In this document: positions 13,901 through 29,200 of the stretch, piece after piece
Numbering within the stretch: position 1 is the first letter of the stretch
How the letters are laid out: every line of letters starts with the position of its first letter
Assembly (NCBI GenBank): GCA_947396885.1
Contig: OX377201.1
Location: forward strand, 66,314,983-66,378,982
Length of the DNA stretch: 64,000 bases
Direction: 5' to 3'
Origin: Heligmosomoides polygyrus polygyrus
Lineage: Eukaryota > Nematoda > Chromadorea > Rhabditida > Heligmosomidae
Program-made: the position numbers and the translations under genes
The notes under the pieces: model-generated
Told to the model about the DNA's origin: nothing
What the model saw: only the letters and a program-made list of their open reading frames with translations
Database searches by the model: none

Positions 13901-16900
13901 GTCGTCATTGACGTGAAGAGAGGGGTTCGACAAGGGGATACCATATCCCCGAAGCTCTTCAGCGCCACCCTCGAAAACGTCATGCGCGAACTAAAATGGG
14001 AAGACATGGGAGTGAAGGTCGGCGGCTGGCAACTGCACCATCTTCGCTTCGCTGACGACATTGTGCTCATAACACCGAGCATCAGTCAGGCGGAACGAAT
14101 GCTGGCCGACTTCGATCGTGTATGTGGAAGCGTTGGACTGCAGCTGAATCTTACGAAGACGATGTTCATGAAGAACGGATGGGTTTCTGATGCCCCATTC
14201 TCGCTCAACGGAACGAACGTCTCCGAATGCTCCAGCTATGTGTATCTGGGTCGCGAAGCCAACATGACCAACGACCTAGACCAGAGCTGAGCAGGAGGAA
14301 ACGAGCGGCTTGGGGAGCTTTCAAGAGCGTCGAAGAAGTCGTGAAGAAAACGAAGAACGTCCGACTCCGTGCCACCTATTCGACTCCACTGTTTTCCTGC
14401 CCTAACATACGCCTCAGAGACCTGGGTTATACGAAAGCAGGATGAACACGCGATCAGCGTCGCGCAGCGTGGAATCGAGAGGACGATGCTCGGAGTGACA
14501 CGACTCACGCAAGTGAGAGAAGGCCTCCGGAGTTCCGAGCTTCGCCGACGTTCGAAGCTCAGAGACGCTGTCGCATGGGCCAAGTCGTCGAAAATTAGGT
14601 GGGCCGGCCACGTAATGCGATTCGTAGACACCCGCTGGACGAGAGTCGTCACAGATTTCCGCGGGATGTCAAAAGAACACCAGGACGCCCACCAACGCGT
14701 TGGTCGGACTTCTTCGTGAAAGCCCTGAACGACCGATATGACGCTCTTCGTGTCTCTCGAGCGAGGAGGATCCATTGGACCACTCTGGCACGCGACAGGG
14801 ACGAATGGAGACGCTGCTGGCGCCCGCTCGAGCAAGTCGATGATCAACGGGTCGACAGGTGATACAGGTGATACTGTTGAAATTCAAAAGAATACGAAGT
14901 CAAATTATGAAGGACGAGAAATGTACTATGAAGGGATTACATGCACTTCTACAGCCAATCAAACAAACAAAGCGGCGTAATTCGTGAGTGTAGGCGCAAT
15001 TTCTACACGAGTACATCCAAAAACGCCACATGCTTGCAAGTTAAAATTTTCTAGAAACAATATGGCATAGGGTTTGAAATTTTAGCTGAGGAGCGTGTGC
15101 GGGGTTGACAGCATTTTTAGCTAAATTTTATTAGTGCTGCGGTAAGCCTTTATTGGGTTTATTACGGCAGGCCTATAATGGGTTATCGAGGCAACAGTGC
15201 GGCGATTTCAGCCATGATTGATCTGTGCTGGATTTGTAGATAACAGTCCCATGACCGAATGTTTCGCTGGACCACGAGGTGAGTTTCGTGCTAGGCCGTC
15301 CTCATGCGTACACGTTCCATCTCTGTTCGGCCCCGTCGTACTGTGCGAGCTGCTTCAGCTGAGCCCGAGGCTGGAAACGCTAGATTTGTAGGGCATCACA
15401 TAGGGTGGGTTGAGTCCGAGGCAGAACTGTCAGCCGCTGACTAGCGTGGCTTCTTCCGTTCAGCGCCAGGCGCTGAGTGAGGATGCTTCCACAGCGACGT
15501 TCGATTCCAGGTCGGCTCACCTCTAGTGGTGTTCACCGACGCCGGTTGGTCTAGCGTAAACACTCTTCCCTATCGCAGGTATCCTGCGACCCTGGCAACT
15601 GATGCTGGCATGAAATAATCGCGTATCGAAAACACACAACTTGGTAGTCGCAGAACGGTTATTCGGTGCACCAAGACTGCTGAAATAGAGCGGGGATGTT
15701 TACTGGCTCACGAGAGCTCTTCACGTCGCCTTTGCTAGAGCATAAGGCGTATGCTGTGTTAAACGTTGAGGCGACTAAGCCTAACGATGAGTTCTAACGT
15801 GAATATACAACTTTGAAAGAAAACTAGCTAGTTAAGTAAAACTAAACAAAAGCCGTCAAATTTCAGGCTCTACGGGAAACACATCCTCCGCTTCGATAGC
15901 AACGTCAGGTGAGAGCTCTTTTCTTTATGTTTTTGGAAAGCTTTCCATAGCCGGAACCGGAACGGAGCATCGAACACAATTCTTGTTCGCAATTTTCAAT
16001 CTCTTCATACGCAGCATTCGGAAGCCTCAAGAGAGGTAATGGCGAGGAAAACCGCCTGAAGGCATGAGAAGCAGGAGAAGACCACCTGGATACCGCGGTC
16101 TTCTAAGGCCGGTCAGCTCACAAGCGGGGAATCGAAATTAGCACAAGGGTTCTCGAGCTCCTTTCGATCAGTGCAGGCGACCAATGGATGCGTGTTCTAA
16201 AGCGAGGAGCATCGCCAAGATCACCGAGGTCGATAGTGGCGTAGGAGACACTCAAAAGTCATTTTTCACGTATTTGTAAGCATTGGCCAAAACTAACTGG
16301 TAGCTCCTAACCAATGCATTCAAACTGGAATGTCTCGCCTCACATACAACACTAACAGTCCATTTAGCAGCCCAAACAGAGAACTGAGATTTCGCCCATC
16401 CCTGCTCAGCACCTCATCCCCAACAGTAATCAGCGCATATAGCCACTGGAATGCTGTCTGGTTCCAGGTCCACAGACCACTTCAGCTGCGTCAACCGCTC
16501 CATCGACCACAGGTACAGTTTCAGCTGAGCATTGTGATTATCATCTTTCAGTGCCCAGCCAGCCCTAGCAGGTGGACTAAGCAAGAAACGCGGAGTGCTC
16601 CCACCGTACGAAGATCAGCACCTTTTTAATGCCGCGCGCGATGAAATCAGTCGGCGATGACGAGCGTATCTATGAACAGTTCCAATCATTTCAACAGCAA
16701 CTCCAACAGATGCGCCCACGACGACCGTCCTCGAGCTGACTACAATCGACGTGAGCAATGGCATTACCGCGATAGACGGAAAGCTTTTGCTTCAGAGGAG
16801 TGTGGCGCTCAGCAACCAGGTGCAGAGGTGAGTTCTGAGCGTGCCTTCGCCAGTACCTCGTAGCCGTAGAGTATCAGGTCATTCGTTAGCCAAGCCTTTT

Positions 16901-19900
16901 CTTCTCGTCGTGGTGTCATGTCTCCTAGAGCCGTGACTTTGCTTTCAGCCTGATCGACGAGATCAACACTTTGGAGGCGTCTGTGAATGCGACCAACTCT
17001 CCCTACTTCGACCAGTTGCTGCAGATGCAGGCGAATGCCACGCAGATGAACTCCACGCTCTCCGCTCTTCTGCTCTCAGTCAATGTATGGTTCCGCTCTA
17101 CGGTCTGGGCACGTTTAGGCACCTCATATTTTAGGACTTTGAGGCATCAAGCTATACAAGTTTGGGAGCTTGCAGCGGCATAACATGAGGCAACCACCCA
17201 GAATGTAAGAAAAAGCGCAAGTATCCTGCTACTACAATAGCACAATACCTCCAATAATAATATCGAAAGCGGACAACAAGAACCCTCCTATCCGAGCCTC
17301 TAAACGCCTGCACTTCTCAGCACTGGGATGTTTGCAAGAGCTTCTGCCGTTATTTCCTCAATGGCGAATTCTTTAGGAATATTTCTCTTCATTCCAATCA
17401 CCTGGATCTGTTAGAAAGTCCACACTTTGCTAAAACGGTTGACCTGCCCAACCTATAAGTTAACAAGAATAGGGAGGGAAAAATTCAACTCATGGGACAG
17501 CACTGCAGAACGACTATGCATTATAACATCCCTTTATTATACAGATCTGTGTCGGTATTCTACTCGTACTCAAGCAAAGCCTTCACGCTGACACTACGTC
17601 TTCCCTAGACATTTTCTATAAGACTAAGCCTGAAGAGCAGACCAAGATGCCTGCCAATGTCCCGGGCACCCGAACTTCCACTATATTCCGCTTTGTTCTG
17701 AAGAGAATCGGTAAGGAACTTGTCGACTGCAATGCATCAGACAGCAGAGGTAAGGCTGGGGATTTGATATCAGTTTATGCAGGATATCAGGGAGACACTA
17801 AATAAGTGACCGTCCGAGCTGCTCAACTTACATGGGCGGAACAAAAGGCGTGGAAAATTCAACGGTCTCCCTGGCCGATGGCGGATGAATTCCGCTTTTG
17901 GAGAGATATGCGTAAGTGCAAAACCTGTCTTTACTTACAACTCTTAAGGAGCGCATGCTCCTGGATGCCTGGCACCCCATTAGATAAAACACAGCTTCGT
18001 GACGTTGTCTGGCACAGGTCATACTCAATTGGTTTTTCTTCTAATTTTCACATCCTTCGAAGCGCTTTATCCTAGAAAGGAATTATGAAGAACTTGTTAT
18101 CGATTTGTGCTCAAAGCCGGTTCCTCAAAAGACACCAAAGAGTGCATAGATGTGCATAGAAGCCGAATTTTTGGACGTTTAGAGGGCGAGCCAACGAGTG
18201 CAATTGGAGAAAGTCTGATGAATAGGTATCATTTTCGTGGACTCGATTTGTGTGACAAAAAATTTCAAACTTCGTTAATTCAACCGCGAAGTACCCCTGT
18301 AATTGTAGTGTTCTGTAAGAAAAAGTGTTTTGCTTAGAACGTAACGTTCCCGAACATATGTATTAATTGGAAATGCTTCTTCGGAAAGAATAGCACAAAC
18401 TTCACAGTGCCTGCCAACTGGTCGCGAGCAAAGGGTGAAACATTCTTCATTGTAGCAGAAGACCAGCATGCTGATAGTTGCAGTAGATCTGATTGAGAAA
18501 AGCTGCTTTCACTTGGCCATATTTTGGGCCTACGATTCAAAGGGAAATTTTGCAGGACCAGAACAAGCGCCAGGCAAACTTAAGCTCATCTGCAGGAAAT
18601 TTGGCAAGGATCTATAGCTGTATGGCAGCGAGCCGGTGTGTCACCGCGGTATGCTTCAAACTTGCTTTCTCTTCGTCAGCCTCACAAAGCTCCTTCCTGC
18701 AGTAGGCTCCGTCTTACAGGCGCCGCCTACGGTCACCACTATGCCACCTATCACCACTACAGCGCCAGGTTAGTTGCTCGGGCGATTCAATTCCTCTGCA
18801 TTGCACGTAGTACGCACCTTCAGCACTAAATGATTGCCCTGATGTTAAAGTGGGTTCTGTGACGACTACGCCTCAGCTGTACGAGGTTTCGAATTCCACT
18901 GTGAGTTGGTCTGTGGAGAATTTATCCAAACACGCACCTGTATCGCATGGACAAGTAGAAAAAAGCTCAGCTAGAAAAATGGACAAGGCTTTCAATATGA
19001 GCTGAAGTAAATATGAGAAACATGATGGTCTAACAGCAGAACACGTGACGTCTTGTGGCGCAAAAATGCTTGCATTTCTACTTTCTCTCACAAGGAAACG
19101 CCTTCCGTTTCCCGTGACACTTCCGGGAAATGACCAGACTGCTTAAAAGAGCTTGGAACGCTGATTACAAATATATAGAACAAATTTGCTCAGTGCCCGT
19201 GGACCTCCTAAGCGAGTTTTCTGGCGGATTAAACTTCGCGTTGTCGACTTCGTGGTTAGCTTGGCTAGGAGCTGCGGAGGCAGTGCAGTGGTAGCGTTCT
19301 CGATTTTTTGTTCGACTATTCGAAAGTCGTAAATCGCTGTTGTTCGAACATTATTCGAAAAAGTGTGGTTCGAAATCGAATGTCGAGAGTAAGCATTGTT
19401 CGAACATTCTCCAAATTCGACCATCGCCACGAAGCATCGTCCAGAACTTGGTCGAAATTGATCTTCGAGAGCAAGCTGTTCGAACATAGTTCGAAATCGA
19501 ATATTGAGGTTAAGTAGTCGAACACTCATGAATAGCGAATGGTGTGCAAAGGTCGCGCGATTTCCCTTTGCGGCATATGGATCTCTCGGAGCCTTAGAAG
19601 CTCGTGAAAAAGTGAATAATTGAAAGAATTTTGAACTCGCGAGGAAGCCAGCGCGCTTTTTCTGCTAATAGTAAGAGTCAGGATTCTATGGTAAAACAAA
19701 AGGTGTAGGCAAATAAAAAGCGAATAGCTGTCCTCTACTATGCTCACCAAATATGCTGGTCAGCGCGCAAAATGATGCGTTGTGTTCGATTCGAATGCTC
19801 GAATAAACGCGATTTTCGAATGTATTCGGTTATTCGAAATTTTTGGGAGGCCCAACTATAAAGACGAGGTTCAACAAGGATTATTCGTTCTTCTTCATTT

Positions 19901-22900
19901 TACATACGACATTCTGTTTCAAGTTGCGCGATTCCACGTTTCTATCGGGCGCATCACTTAGTGACATAGTGGGGAACCAAAAGTAATTCCGATTATATTT
20001 ATGTCTCTTGCACATTCAACGAGCTCAAAGTATGCACCTAATCAACCTTATCTGAGGAACCATTTTTGTCTTGCAACTCTAATTCTATATGAGCTCTTAC
20101 ACGACTTACGTTATAGAATCCAAAGTCTACAGTGAATTCCATGTTAGCCGATTTGCTCCACCTTTCAAGGGCATAGAATCCTCGTCCTGAACCTAATTCA
20201 TCGGTAGTTCAGGAGGATAGGAGGAGTGGTTCCCTGCAGCAACTGATGTTGATCTACTGTTTACGTCTTCTGAAGCCTGTCCACAAGCCATCTAGCTCAC
20301 GCGATCCTAGAAGTACCTTTGAAGAATGTTCACCCGATATCAAGAAACAATGGGAGGTGGGAGTCTTCAAAGTGTTCGGTTGGTCGATTTTCGAGAGTCG
20401 TTCGTCTTCCGAAAAAACATATTCGATCGCTCGACTATTCGAAAAAATCGAAAAATCCAAATTATTCGACTGATCGATTATCCGAATATTTAAAAAATCG
20501 AGTTATTCGTTCGTTCGATTATTCGAGTATCGAATTATTCGTTTACTCGATTACTCGAAAAATCGACTTACTTGTTCGCTCGATTGTTCAAAATTTCGAT
20601 TTTATTTGTTCGCTTGTTGGAAGGAAAAGCCAAAAAGCTCAAATATAGTAGTGGATCATAGGTTAGATTCCCTCTAATGTTGGCCTTTTTTGCCATTTGC
20701 GATTTGTCCTTGATTGGTTCCATTATCCTCATGTCCAACACGTTTTTGAATAGGCGCGTTTTTTACGTTATTGTAACCAGTTTTAATTTCCTTGTAAAAT
20801 AAGCGAAAAACTGATGACAGATTCCTGATGAGCACCTCAAATGGACCCATGTACAAAGTTTCGGCATTGCTACTTCTGACCGAATTTAGCACTCCCACTT
20901 ATAGGTACATACCTTAACCTGCGATAAGAGAATGGAAATTCAAAAATCGCTGTCACACTCGTGATCAGCAACCCAAGTAGCGCCCTTAATTATTTATGTA
21001 TTTAGGTGAAGTATTCTTCTACCTCGGCGACTGTACAATGCATGCACCTTTTGACTATCGAACCGATGAGCTGTTGCAAGATCTAAAACTGCTGCGTACA
21101 ACAAGGTTTATTCCTCTCTTGAGTGGTATCAAAACCGTACTGACCTACTGGTAAGGATAGCTGCCGATAAACCAACCTTCATCAACAGGGGTGAAAGAAC
21201 GTGAAAGGAAATGTACTGCTCACGAACTGAGGACTTATGCTTCTCTATACCGCCTGCTCAAAAACACCTGATCGTAGCAACACTGACTTTTTACCCGCTC
21301 TCCATCCTGTTCTTCGTCTGACATGTTTAAACATGCATAAATAAATAAATTTCAATAAATAAATAAATAAATAGGCTTCCACCTTGAGTGGCGACAATAG
21401 TGGCCGAGATGCGAAGCTACTCTAGGCTCAAGGCTTTAAGTACTAACTTCGCCCAAAGCATGTCTACAGGGTGTTGATCACAAATACAGCATCCGTTTTG
21501 ACTAACTGTACATGGAAGTCCAAATCTGTGATCCAACTGACGATAAATCGAAAAGGGCAAGGAGCACGACGTCGCCGCGAATCAAGCCCGTGAGTTCGAA
21601 GCGAGAACGCTACCACTGCACCGGCGCTGCAGCTGCTAGCCAAGCTAGGCGCGCGCGAGATGAAGCCGACAATGCGAAATTTGGCCGGTCAGAACTCGCT
21701 TTGGCGATCCGACTGGCAAATTTGGTCTGCTTATTTGTAATCAGCGTTTCAAGCTCTTTCACAAGGCATAGATTTCTGTTCGGAAGTTGAGGGCACTCCC
21801 CAGATTCTGGAGGTAACTCCTTCGGTTCCTGCCTTTGAGTAGCATTATCGCGTTGCTAAAATATTTTTTCGTAACAATCTTTCAATTTTCAGTTAACTGG
21901 AGAGAATTTGTTTCAATACACCCGTATTAGGCTAACACGGGAGGGCTCTGCAATAGAATTAAACAGCAAGCGTCTGTACTCATGGTGATTTCGAGTTTGT
22001 CCTCCAACATAGAAATGGTTCCAAGCATGCTCCGGCTTCCTTGCAAAGGGAGGGTATGTGACAATATGCGTTGATCCAGTTACGAAATCGGCAAGAGCGA
22101 AGAGTTCAAGGTGCATCAAGCTGCAGTGCCAAGATAGAAGTTACGTAGGAAGAGTCCATAACCAGCAAAGTCCGCTTCAGAACATTTTCTGCTCGGCTGT
22201 TTTCTCGGCTTCTTCTGGCAACGTCGTCACTCTCGAATCGAACGTCACTGTCGGCGGTAGGGCCGCTACGTTGACCGTCTACAATGCTCGAACTGGAACC
22301 GTAATCTCCAGGTCAGTCACTTGATAAACGCGTACTTTTAGAGCACTTCGGAGGTACCTGAAGCTCTCGACTCTCAGTTTCAAATTCTGTCGAACAGGTC
22401 CGCATCCGCTTACTGCTGGTGTTCAACAGCGTATTGCTATTTAGAGTTTTTCAATGCAGAGCATTTTTACCGCAGATTTTCACTTTCCTTTCGCTTTTAA
22501 CAAGCTCAAATGCTTAACGTTTAGGACATTCCATAGCACAGCAATTTGCCTGCTGGGTTTCAAGTTCAACACTGCAGCAACAAAACATCAAACAGCGGAA
22601 ATAAAGAGACCAATCAGAAGACCTTTCAAGTTGTTTCAGTCGCTTTGCATTGACTAATGATGATACCCCTCACGCTTGAGCTCTTGCTTACTTATCCATC
22701 AGCGTTTGTCCGATATTGGGCGAGGGTCCGTTTGCCCGGTATGCGATTGCACTTCATTTCTGTCAGTGACTTGATCGGGGGCGGAGAGTTGCTGCCATTA
22801 GGTTATGTAACGTGTCCATCCAACGTTCACTAGCTCTTCCACAACCTTTTCTACCCCAACTGCCGCCAGCAGTGCGCAACAGATTCTTCTCGCAGAACGT

Positions 22901-23246
22901 CAGCGAACTATATTATGCGGCTTTTGTGCATCTTGTGTTAAATGGGGGCGATGCCAAAATGTTGCCGCGTGCTGTCGTTTCGTTATGGGTGTCGTTATTA
23001 TAGCCTTGGTGTGAACCTGAACAAGAGTAAGCGACATATTCACACATTTAGAGGGGCATGCTCTTTTCTTCCGGCTCAGCTGCAAGTTGTGCCACTTGTT
23101 CTCCTAGTTCAAAATTGGTTGCCAAAGGGTTGCAACTGCCGGGTGATTTGTCGTTCTCGTTGTTTTAGTATTGTCTTTTTTTTTCTTCATTGCATGGCAT
23201 GTTTCGATCTTGTTTTCTGGCGTTTTGTGCACGTCTATTTGACGTA

Positions 23247-23277
<31 letters not shown>

Positions 23278-26200
23278 ATTATCGTGCCCTTCGCGTGACG
23301 GCTGCACTCCAACGGAGCAGCTTCATCCTCATGACACTTAGCCGACGCACCGCTTCGTTTGTCACAGGCCAGCTTTCTGAACCACACAATACGACGGGTG
23401 GAACAACTAGGCCTACGACTACAACTGACCGCCATAACTACGATTTAACCTAACTTTGAGACCGGCTTCCTGGTCTCAAAATAATCACGTGGTACTTTTC
23501 CACTTCGGCCATGCAGAATTTATGCGATAGTTGATCTCGTGAAGCAATCCTTCCTCGCTGATCCCAGGGATTTGAAAGCATTAGTTGTCGGCACTTCAAC
23601 GTGGTGAGCCCCTGTCGCTATCGTCGTCCGTTTTGAAATTCCGTCTTCCTGATATTCACCAGGGAATGCCTTCAGCTTCCTATGGAACTTTTCACAGAGA
23701 CCTTTGCCATATGAGAGAGCTCATTTCTAACTTCCCTGACATGGAAAGCCATCCATTTCCCATGGAACTTCCGGGAAGGCAAGCACCGTTTGAAAGTGCC
23801 TGAAACGCCGATTACAAATGTGCTGACCGAATTTGCTAAATGGATTTCCTGTGCGAGTACTGACCGGTGAAAGTTGGCGTTGGCTGCGTGCGCGGTTGAA
23901 ACGTTGGGCGGCGCCTTGCGCCATCAGCGCAGCCATTAATGGATGGTTCATGGCGGGTTCGGTCTCCATCGATGGCGGCACTTTAGCAATTTGCGATTCA
24001 TCTTCAGAGACACCCTTTACCCTCACTTTCAACAAACTTTTGAACAAACGCCTGATAACAACGATCATATACCTTTTTCAAGTTCTTTGCGAGGTAAGTC
24101 AAAATCGGACGACAGATTCGTGAGCAGCGTTTCAAGTGACCCCCATGCACAAAGCTTGGACGAGGTTGGTACTTATGACCTCATCACCTTTACTTAGTCA
24201 TGCCTACCTCAACCTGCCATAAGAAGGCGGAGATTCGGGAACCAATGTCAGACTCGTGATCAGCACCTCAAATAGCACCCTTGGCCGATGTATGACTTGC
24301 AGCAAAGAGCTCGTTAGTCGTACAGTACAAGTGCCCTTTGATTTCCGAACAGGTGAGAATGAGAAATGCCGCTTCAAGATGAGAAGGCGTTGTATGTAGA
24401 TGCCAAATTTTATTCCTCATATGAACGAAGACAGCGTCCAACTTGTGAGAGTACCTATCGATGTTGCATCCTTTTTCAACGATTATAGGACGCAAAAAAT
24501 GTATAGGCGAAATATAGTGCTCACAAACTGAATATTTATGCTTCTCTCTACTGATAAGAAACTGAACATAACAACAACGAGATGCTGATTTGCTGTGCGA
24601 CCTATCCACTGCGCAACACACTCAACCGGTTTCCTTCCACCTTGAATCGCTTCGAACCCCAATGACCACGCCAGATCAACAATGATGGCGAAGGTGCGAA
24701 CTTCGATCTAGGCTCCAGGCGAGGATAAGGGTGACACGGAAATGGGCAGCAAATTGCCCATACTTTGTGCATGGAAGTTGTTTCAGGCGCTGAACACGAA
24801 TCCGGCACCCATTCTGACTTACCTTAGGTAAAAATCTAGATTTGCTATCACTCCGCATTCAAAGAGTTCGAAAAAGATATCTTGTAGTTATTACCAGGCG
24901 TTTGTTCAAAAATGTTTTGGAAATGAGGATAAATGACAAACCACGAAATGCAAAAACGCAGGCACCGACGGGGACCGACTCCGTGAGCGACTCCGTGAGC
25001 GAGTATGTTACCACTGCGCCGCCGCCGGAGCTGGAGGAGCTGCTAGTGGGTGCGCTGGTTGAGCAACACTCCTCCCAGCGCTTCATCAGGGCCGGCGCTA
25101 TGCAGTCGACAACGCTAATTTTCACCGGTCGGTTCTGCTTAGGAGATCCATTCAGCAATTTCGGTCTGCAAATTTGTAATCAGCGCTTCGAGCATAGGTC
25201 TCTGTCAGAAGTCACATGAGAAGCTGAAGGCTTTCCATGGTCGGACGCAATCCAAACGGTGTGAATCGATTCCATGCCTGCAAGTGATTCTTCGATTAAG
25301 CTCCGATTTCCGAGGCAATCACCTCGTCGTCAGTATAAAGCAACGTGCAAGGCGCCGGTTGTTGATGATTTATCGTCTATTGTGAGGAGGAATGGAGGCA
25401 GGCAATAGCGCGGAGCCTTGGTGAGCACCAACAGTGGTGGGACGTCTTCAATAACGCTGGCAGCTAGCTTGGTCGATAGCTGGATTATTCAACTGACCTC
25501 GCTTCTTAAAAATCGGCCGTCACACTATGCATTCCTCGGTGACCGTGTTGATACGTGCTACCAGCATCGCTGCCTTATTCTAAGGTAGGCCTTCCATGCT
25601 TCTACAGCAACGCCGTCTGCCCCAGTTGCTTTCCAAGCCTTCATCCTCCTAGCAGCTACTTCCACTTCCTTTATCGAAGATTGGAGGGAGCAATACGAGT
25701 ACTATCGGTGGTTGTGGGACTTCCTCATTCGAAATTGTTTCGAAGTATTTCTTCCATCGGGACATCACCTTTTCCTTATTCGTCAGCAGCGATCCGTTTT
25801 CATCTTTAATCCGTGGAACTTTTCAGTGTCCTGTGTCTTCTGACGATGTGATCTTATGAAGCGATAAACTTCACATTCTCTATCTCTCATGTCAAACTTT
25901 TCGTAGAGACGTTGTGACCCATTTTCAGGTCTTTTTGTTGACTTCATCTGTCCAAAGCCAACCGCACGGCATAAAGGAATCTCTTGTTGCCTTGTTCCGT
26001 CCTGCTGTTGTATCGTGTAAGCATGAGCACTACTGTACAAGTGCAATCGCACTTTTTCTTTCGACACAATGCCGCTCCTGTCCTTTGTGTTTTGGGCGGA
26101 ACAAACGCAAAGAGCGCCGTTCTCTCAGAACTCCCTTTAAAGTGGCCTATCCTAAAAATAAATGTTACCATCCGAGTCCAATACGGTTGATCTATCCGGT

Positions 26201-29200
26201 GATGTAGGAATCAACCAGTAGTCTCAGAAAAATATAGTTTTGGTGGCCTTTAAAATCTGACGACGGCGACACTTCTCCTTTCACCGGATAACTGCACCGG
26301 CAGGGTCCAGGTTTTATAGGCCTCAAAACTATTCTTCTTCTAAAACCGCTGTATGACGCTTACATACATTATTGGAGAGATCGCCCACATGCATTCGGAT
26401 GATTACTTTTGTTTTCTGAATAGGCCTATTTGAATTTCGGATAATACGTAAAATTGGGCGAAACCATATCGAAGCGAGACACTTTTGTCACAGGCCTCAT
26501 ACATTGCTCTCTCAAATACTGCTTTCTCTTGCATTAGAGCAACTTGCTCCCGGTTTTTGCGGATAACTCAGTTGCTGTACTGCAGAAAGCAGCAAAGGTA
26601 ATAGAGGAGAATCCCCTATAAGCTTCTGATGGTTATAGCAGGCTAGTTGTCCACTCTCTGGCTACCTTCCGATGAGGCGACAAATCCTTAAGGGGGACCG
26701 ATTCAGTAATCTTCTAGGTGTCTCAAGGATGTACGTATTTCAGCATTAACACGACGAGTCAAACAACGGTGAAGACGAATGTGCAGTCAGCGCAGATCAC
26801 CTATGCAGCCGACTGGCAGTCAACAATCGAACTCAGCATCAGCTACTACTCCGAAAAAAGTATTGTCACCGATTCAACTTCAGAAAGACCCCTCCAGTTG
26901 AAGCCGAAAACCAGTCTTCTGCTTCAAGGTGATGCGTGCGCTGTGTCTGGAATCTGCCACAGAGGCAATTGTACCGTGAACCCGTCAACGGGCAGCGCCG
27001 TGTGTTCGTGTCCTGCATGTGAAACTGGAGATTTCTGCCAGCAAGGTAATGAAATACTTCCAGAGCCACTACATTTTCTCTGGAATATAAAACGAAGAGT
27101 TCCAAGTTCGAGGAAGAACAGTTCTACGTGATCCATGAACTCCAAAAGCGTTAGCCGAAGATCAGTGTGATACAGGGTGCTCCAAAATAACGTGGTGAAG
27201 GTTTTTAAAATTATAACTATGAAACAATTGACAACTTTGCAAAACAATATGTAGATAACAGTGACATAGACACTAGGTAACACTATATTGGTCTCGATTC
27301 GAAGTGGCGCCCCCTGCCCCCTGACGCAAATACAGAAGTCAAAATGCATGGTGAAGTTTTTGGAGATGGGGCGCAGATGATCTAGAGGTAGTCGTCCCCA
27401 CTCCCAATGCTCAAATGTCTTCTGGGCCTCCAGGTTGCAATGGCGCTTAGCACGGATCCTGCCCTTTAAAATGAGCCACGTGGTGTAGTCCGTCGGACTC
27501 AGATACGGGAATTGCGGTGACTACTCAGCAGACATGACGAAGTCCTGAAAATTGGCCTTGCGCCATGCTTGCGTGCTTTTCGCCCGGTGTGAAGGAATTA
27601 AGTCTCCTTGAAACGTTCACAGCGCATTGTTGAAGTGCTGCTGGCACCAGAAAAGTACCACAACCTCGAAGATCTGCCGTCGGTACACATCTTGATTTAT
27701 TTTTACTCCTTCTTCCACAAAAACCGCGGGGTCTTTCCGTAGGTGTAGATTCCACCCCAAACCATGAGCGCCTGCGGATTTTGACCATGTTCGGCGATGG
27801 CAAAGGTGGCTGGAGCCTCTCCAGATCAGATCCTGTCGTGTTGGAGGTTGTGAGCCTACTCCACGGTGAGGAGCTGAACAGTGATCGCTCCCACCCACGA
27901 CCTGAGGCCCCAGCTTGAGACGGCGGCGTCGATGGAGCTGTTCGCGCATATTCTTGTCCAACAGGAGCTGTACTTTATGGACTGTATGGCTCGAGTCCGC
28001 ATTTCTTTCTGGCTGTTCCATGCATGATGTGCGACTGCCACAGATATCATGAGCGATTTTTCTCGGAAGACCCTCACATTTGGTATTTTCGCTTTTCGAT
28101 ATTGACAGTGCGATTTCATCCTTCTCCTGGACGGTCACCTTCATGGCCAAGGTCCTTACACCGACGAGTTTCTTCGAGACAGTCAACCGAGGAGGTTAGC
28201 GATGTCGCATTGTCGCTTTCCGTGACGATGAAGCTCCAAAATCGCAGTGCGATGATTTGACATCTCGAAAAAAACTGGGACAAAAAAATGGGACATAATA
28301 GAACTTTAAAATTTATAACATGAATAGAAAGATACGCACAACAAAATGGCGCTATTTCCGTAATGCTGCAGATCGATGCGTTCGCTTGGGAGAACGTCAA
28401 AACCTTCATCACGTTATTTTCGAACACCTGTACATTCAAGTAGAGGGTAAATCTCGGAGCTCGCCTGTCACCACATGTCACGCATCGTGAGCACAGAACA
28501 GCACAGGCAGTCAAGCAAAATACTTAATTTGTTGAACATCCTCAACTGACCAGGAAGCTGTCTCAGGCGTGTCCGAACGGCAAAAATGAATACCACTATG
28601 AGAGCCTCCCCCTTCACACAGTAGAAAAATAGATTTCATTTTGGCAAAATCCTTGAACCCAATGAGCAATGAGCCCCCAAAGCTTACACTTACACTTGTA
28701 CTATGGGATCGCATTCATGCTAAACTACCGTAAACGCCCAAATTTCAAAAATGGATATCATATTCGTGATCACCGCCTCAGATAACTCCTCAGGCAACTC
28801 GACCTCGACCAAGGTGCTGGGGTTGTGAAAGTTCAATGCCGTTCCAGACTTACCCATGACAATAGTCCCATAGTCAGGAGAGCGTACACTCATATCACGG
28901 CGAACCATCGTGGTCAACTTTGTGAAAGGTATCTCTGCACCCCTATCTTCAATAAAAAAAATGGTACTAAGCGGGGTGGTGCCCGCTGTACACCGGCAAG
29001 GTTTCTTAGAACGGGTAAGTTGGATCAGCCACACCCCGAAGTTCCTTCCCTTGCCTAGTTCTGTGCCTAGTGGATTAAGATAAATGGTACTGAGCTTTCA
29101 CGAGTTACATCTTTCAAGTATCTCGGATCAACGATCACGTCCGATGGCAGCCTAAAGTTGGAGGAGAACGCACGCGTGAGTGCAGCCTAGTCCAAATGGC

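Noticed and set aside
15490..15515. B-box-like GTTCGATTCC
   Set aside because: No A-box or stems in range; not a tRNA or SINE head.
16550..16626. Possible exon after the CTTTCAG at about 16550
   Set aside because: Phase 1 entry meets TAG within five codons, and skipping it keeps exons 5 and 6 in phase.
17774..17803. Possible exon after TTTATGCAG near 17782
   Set aside because: Phase 1 entry reads YQGDTK and stops at TAA before any donor. Joining exon 8 to 18703 instead preserves the frame and the Pro/Thr-rich character.
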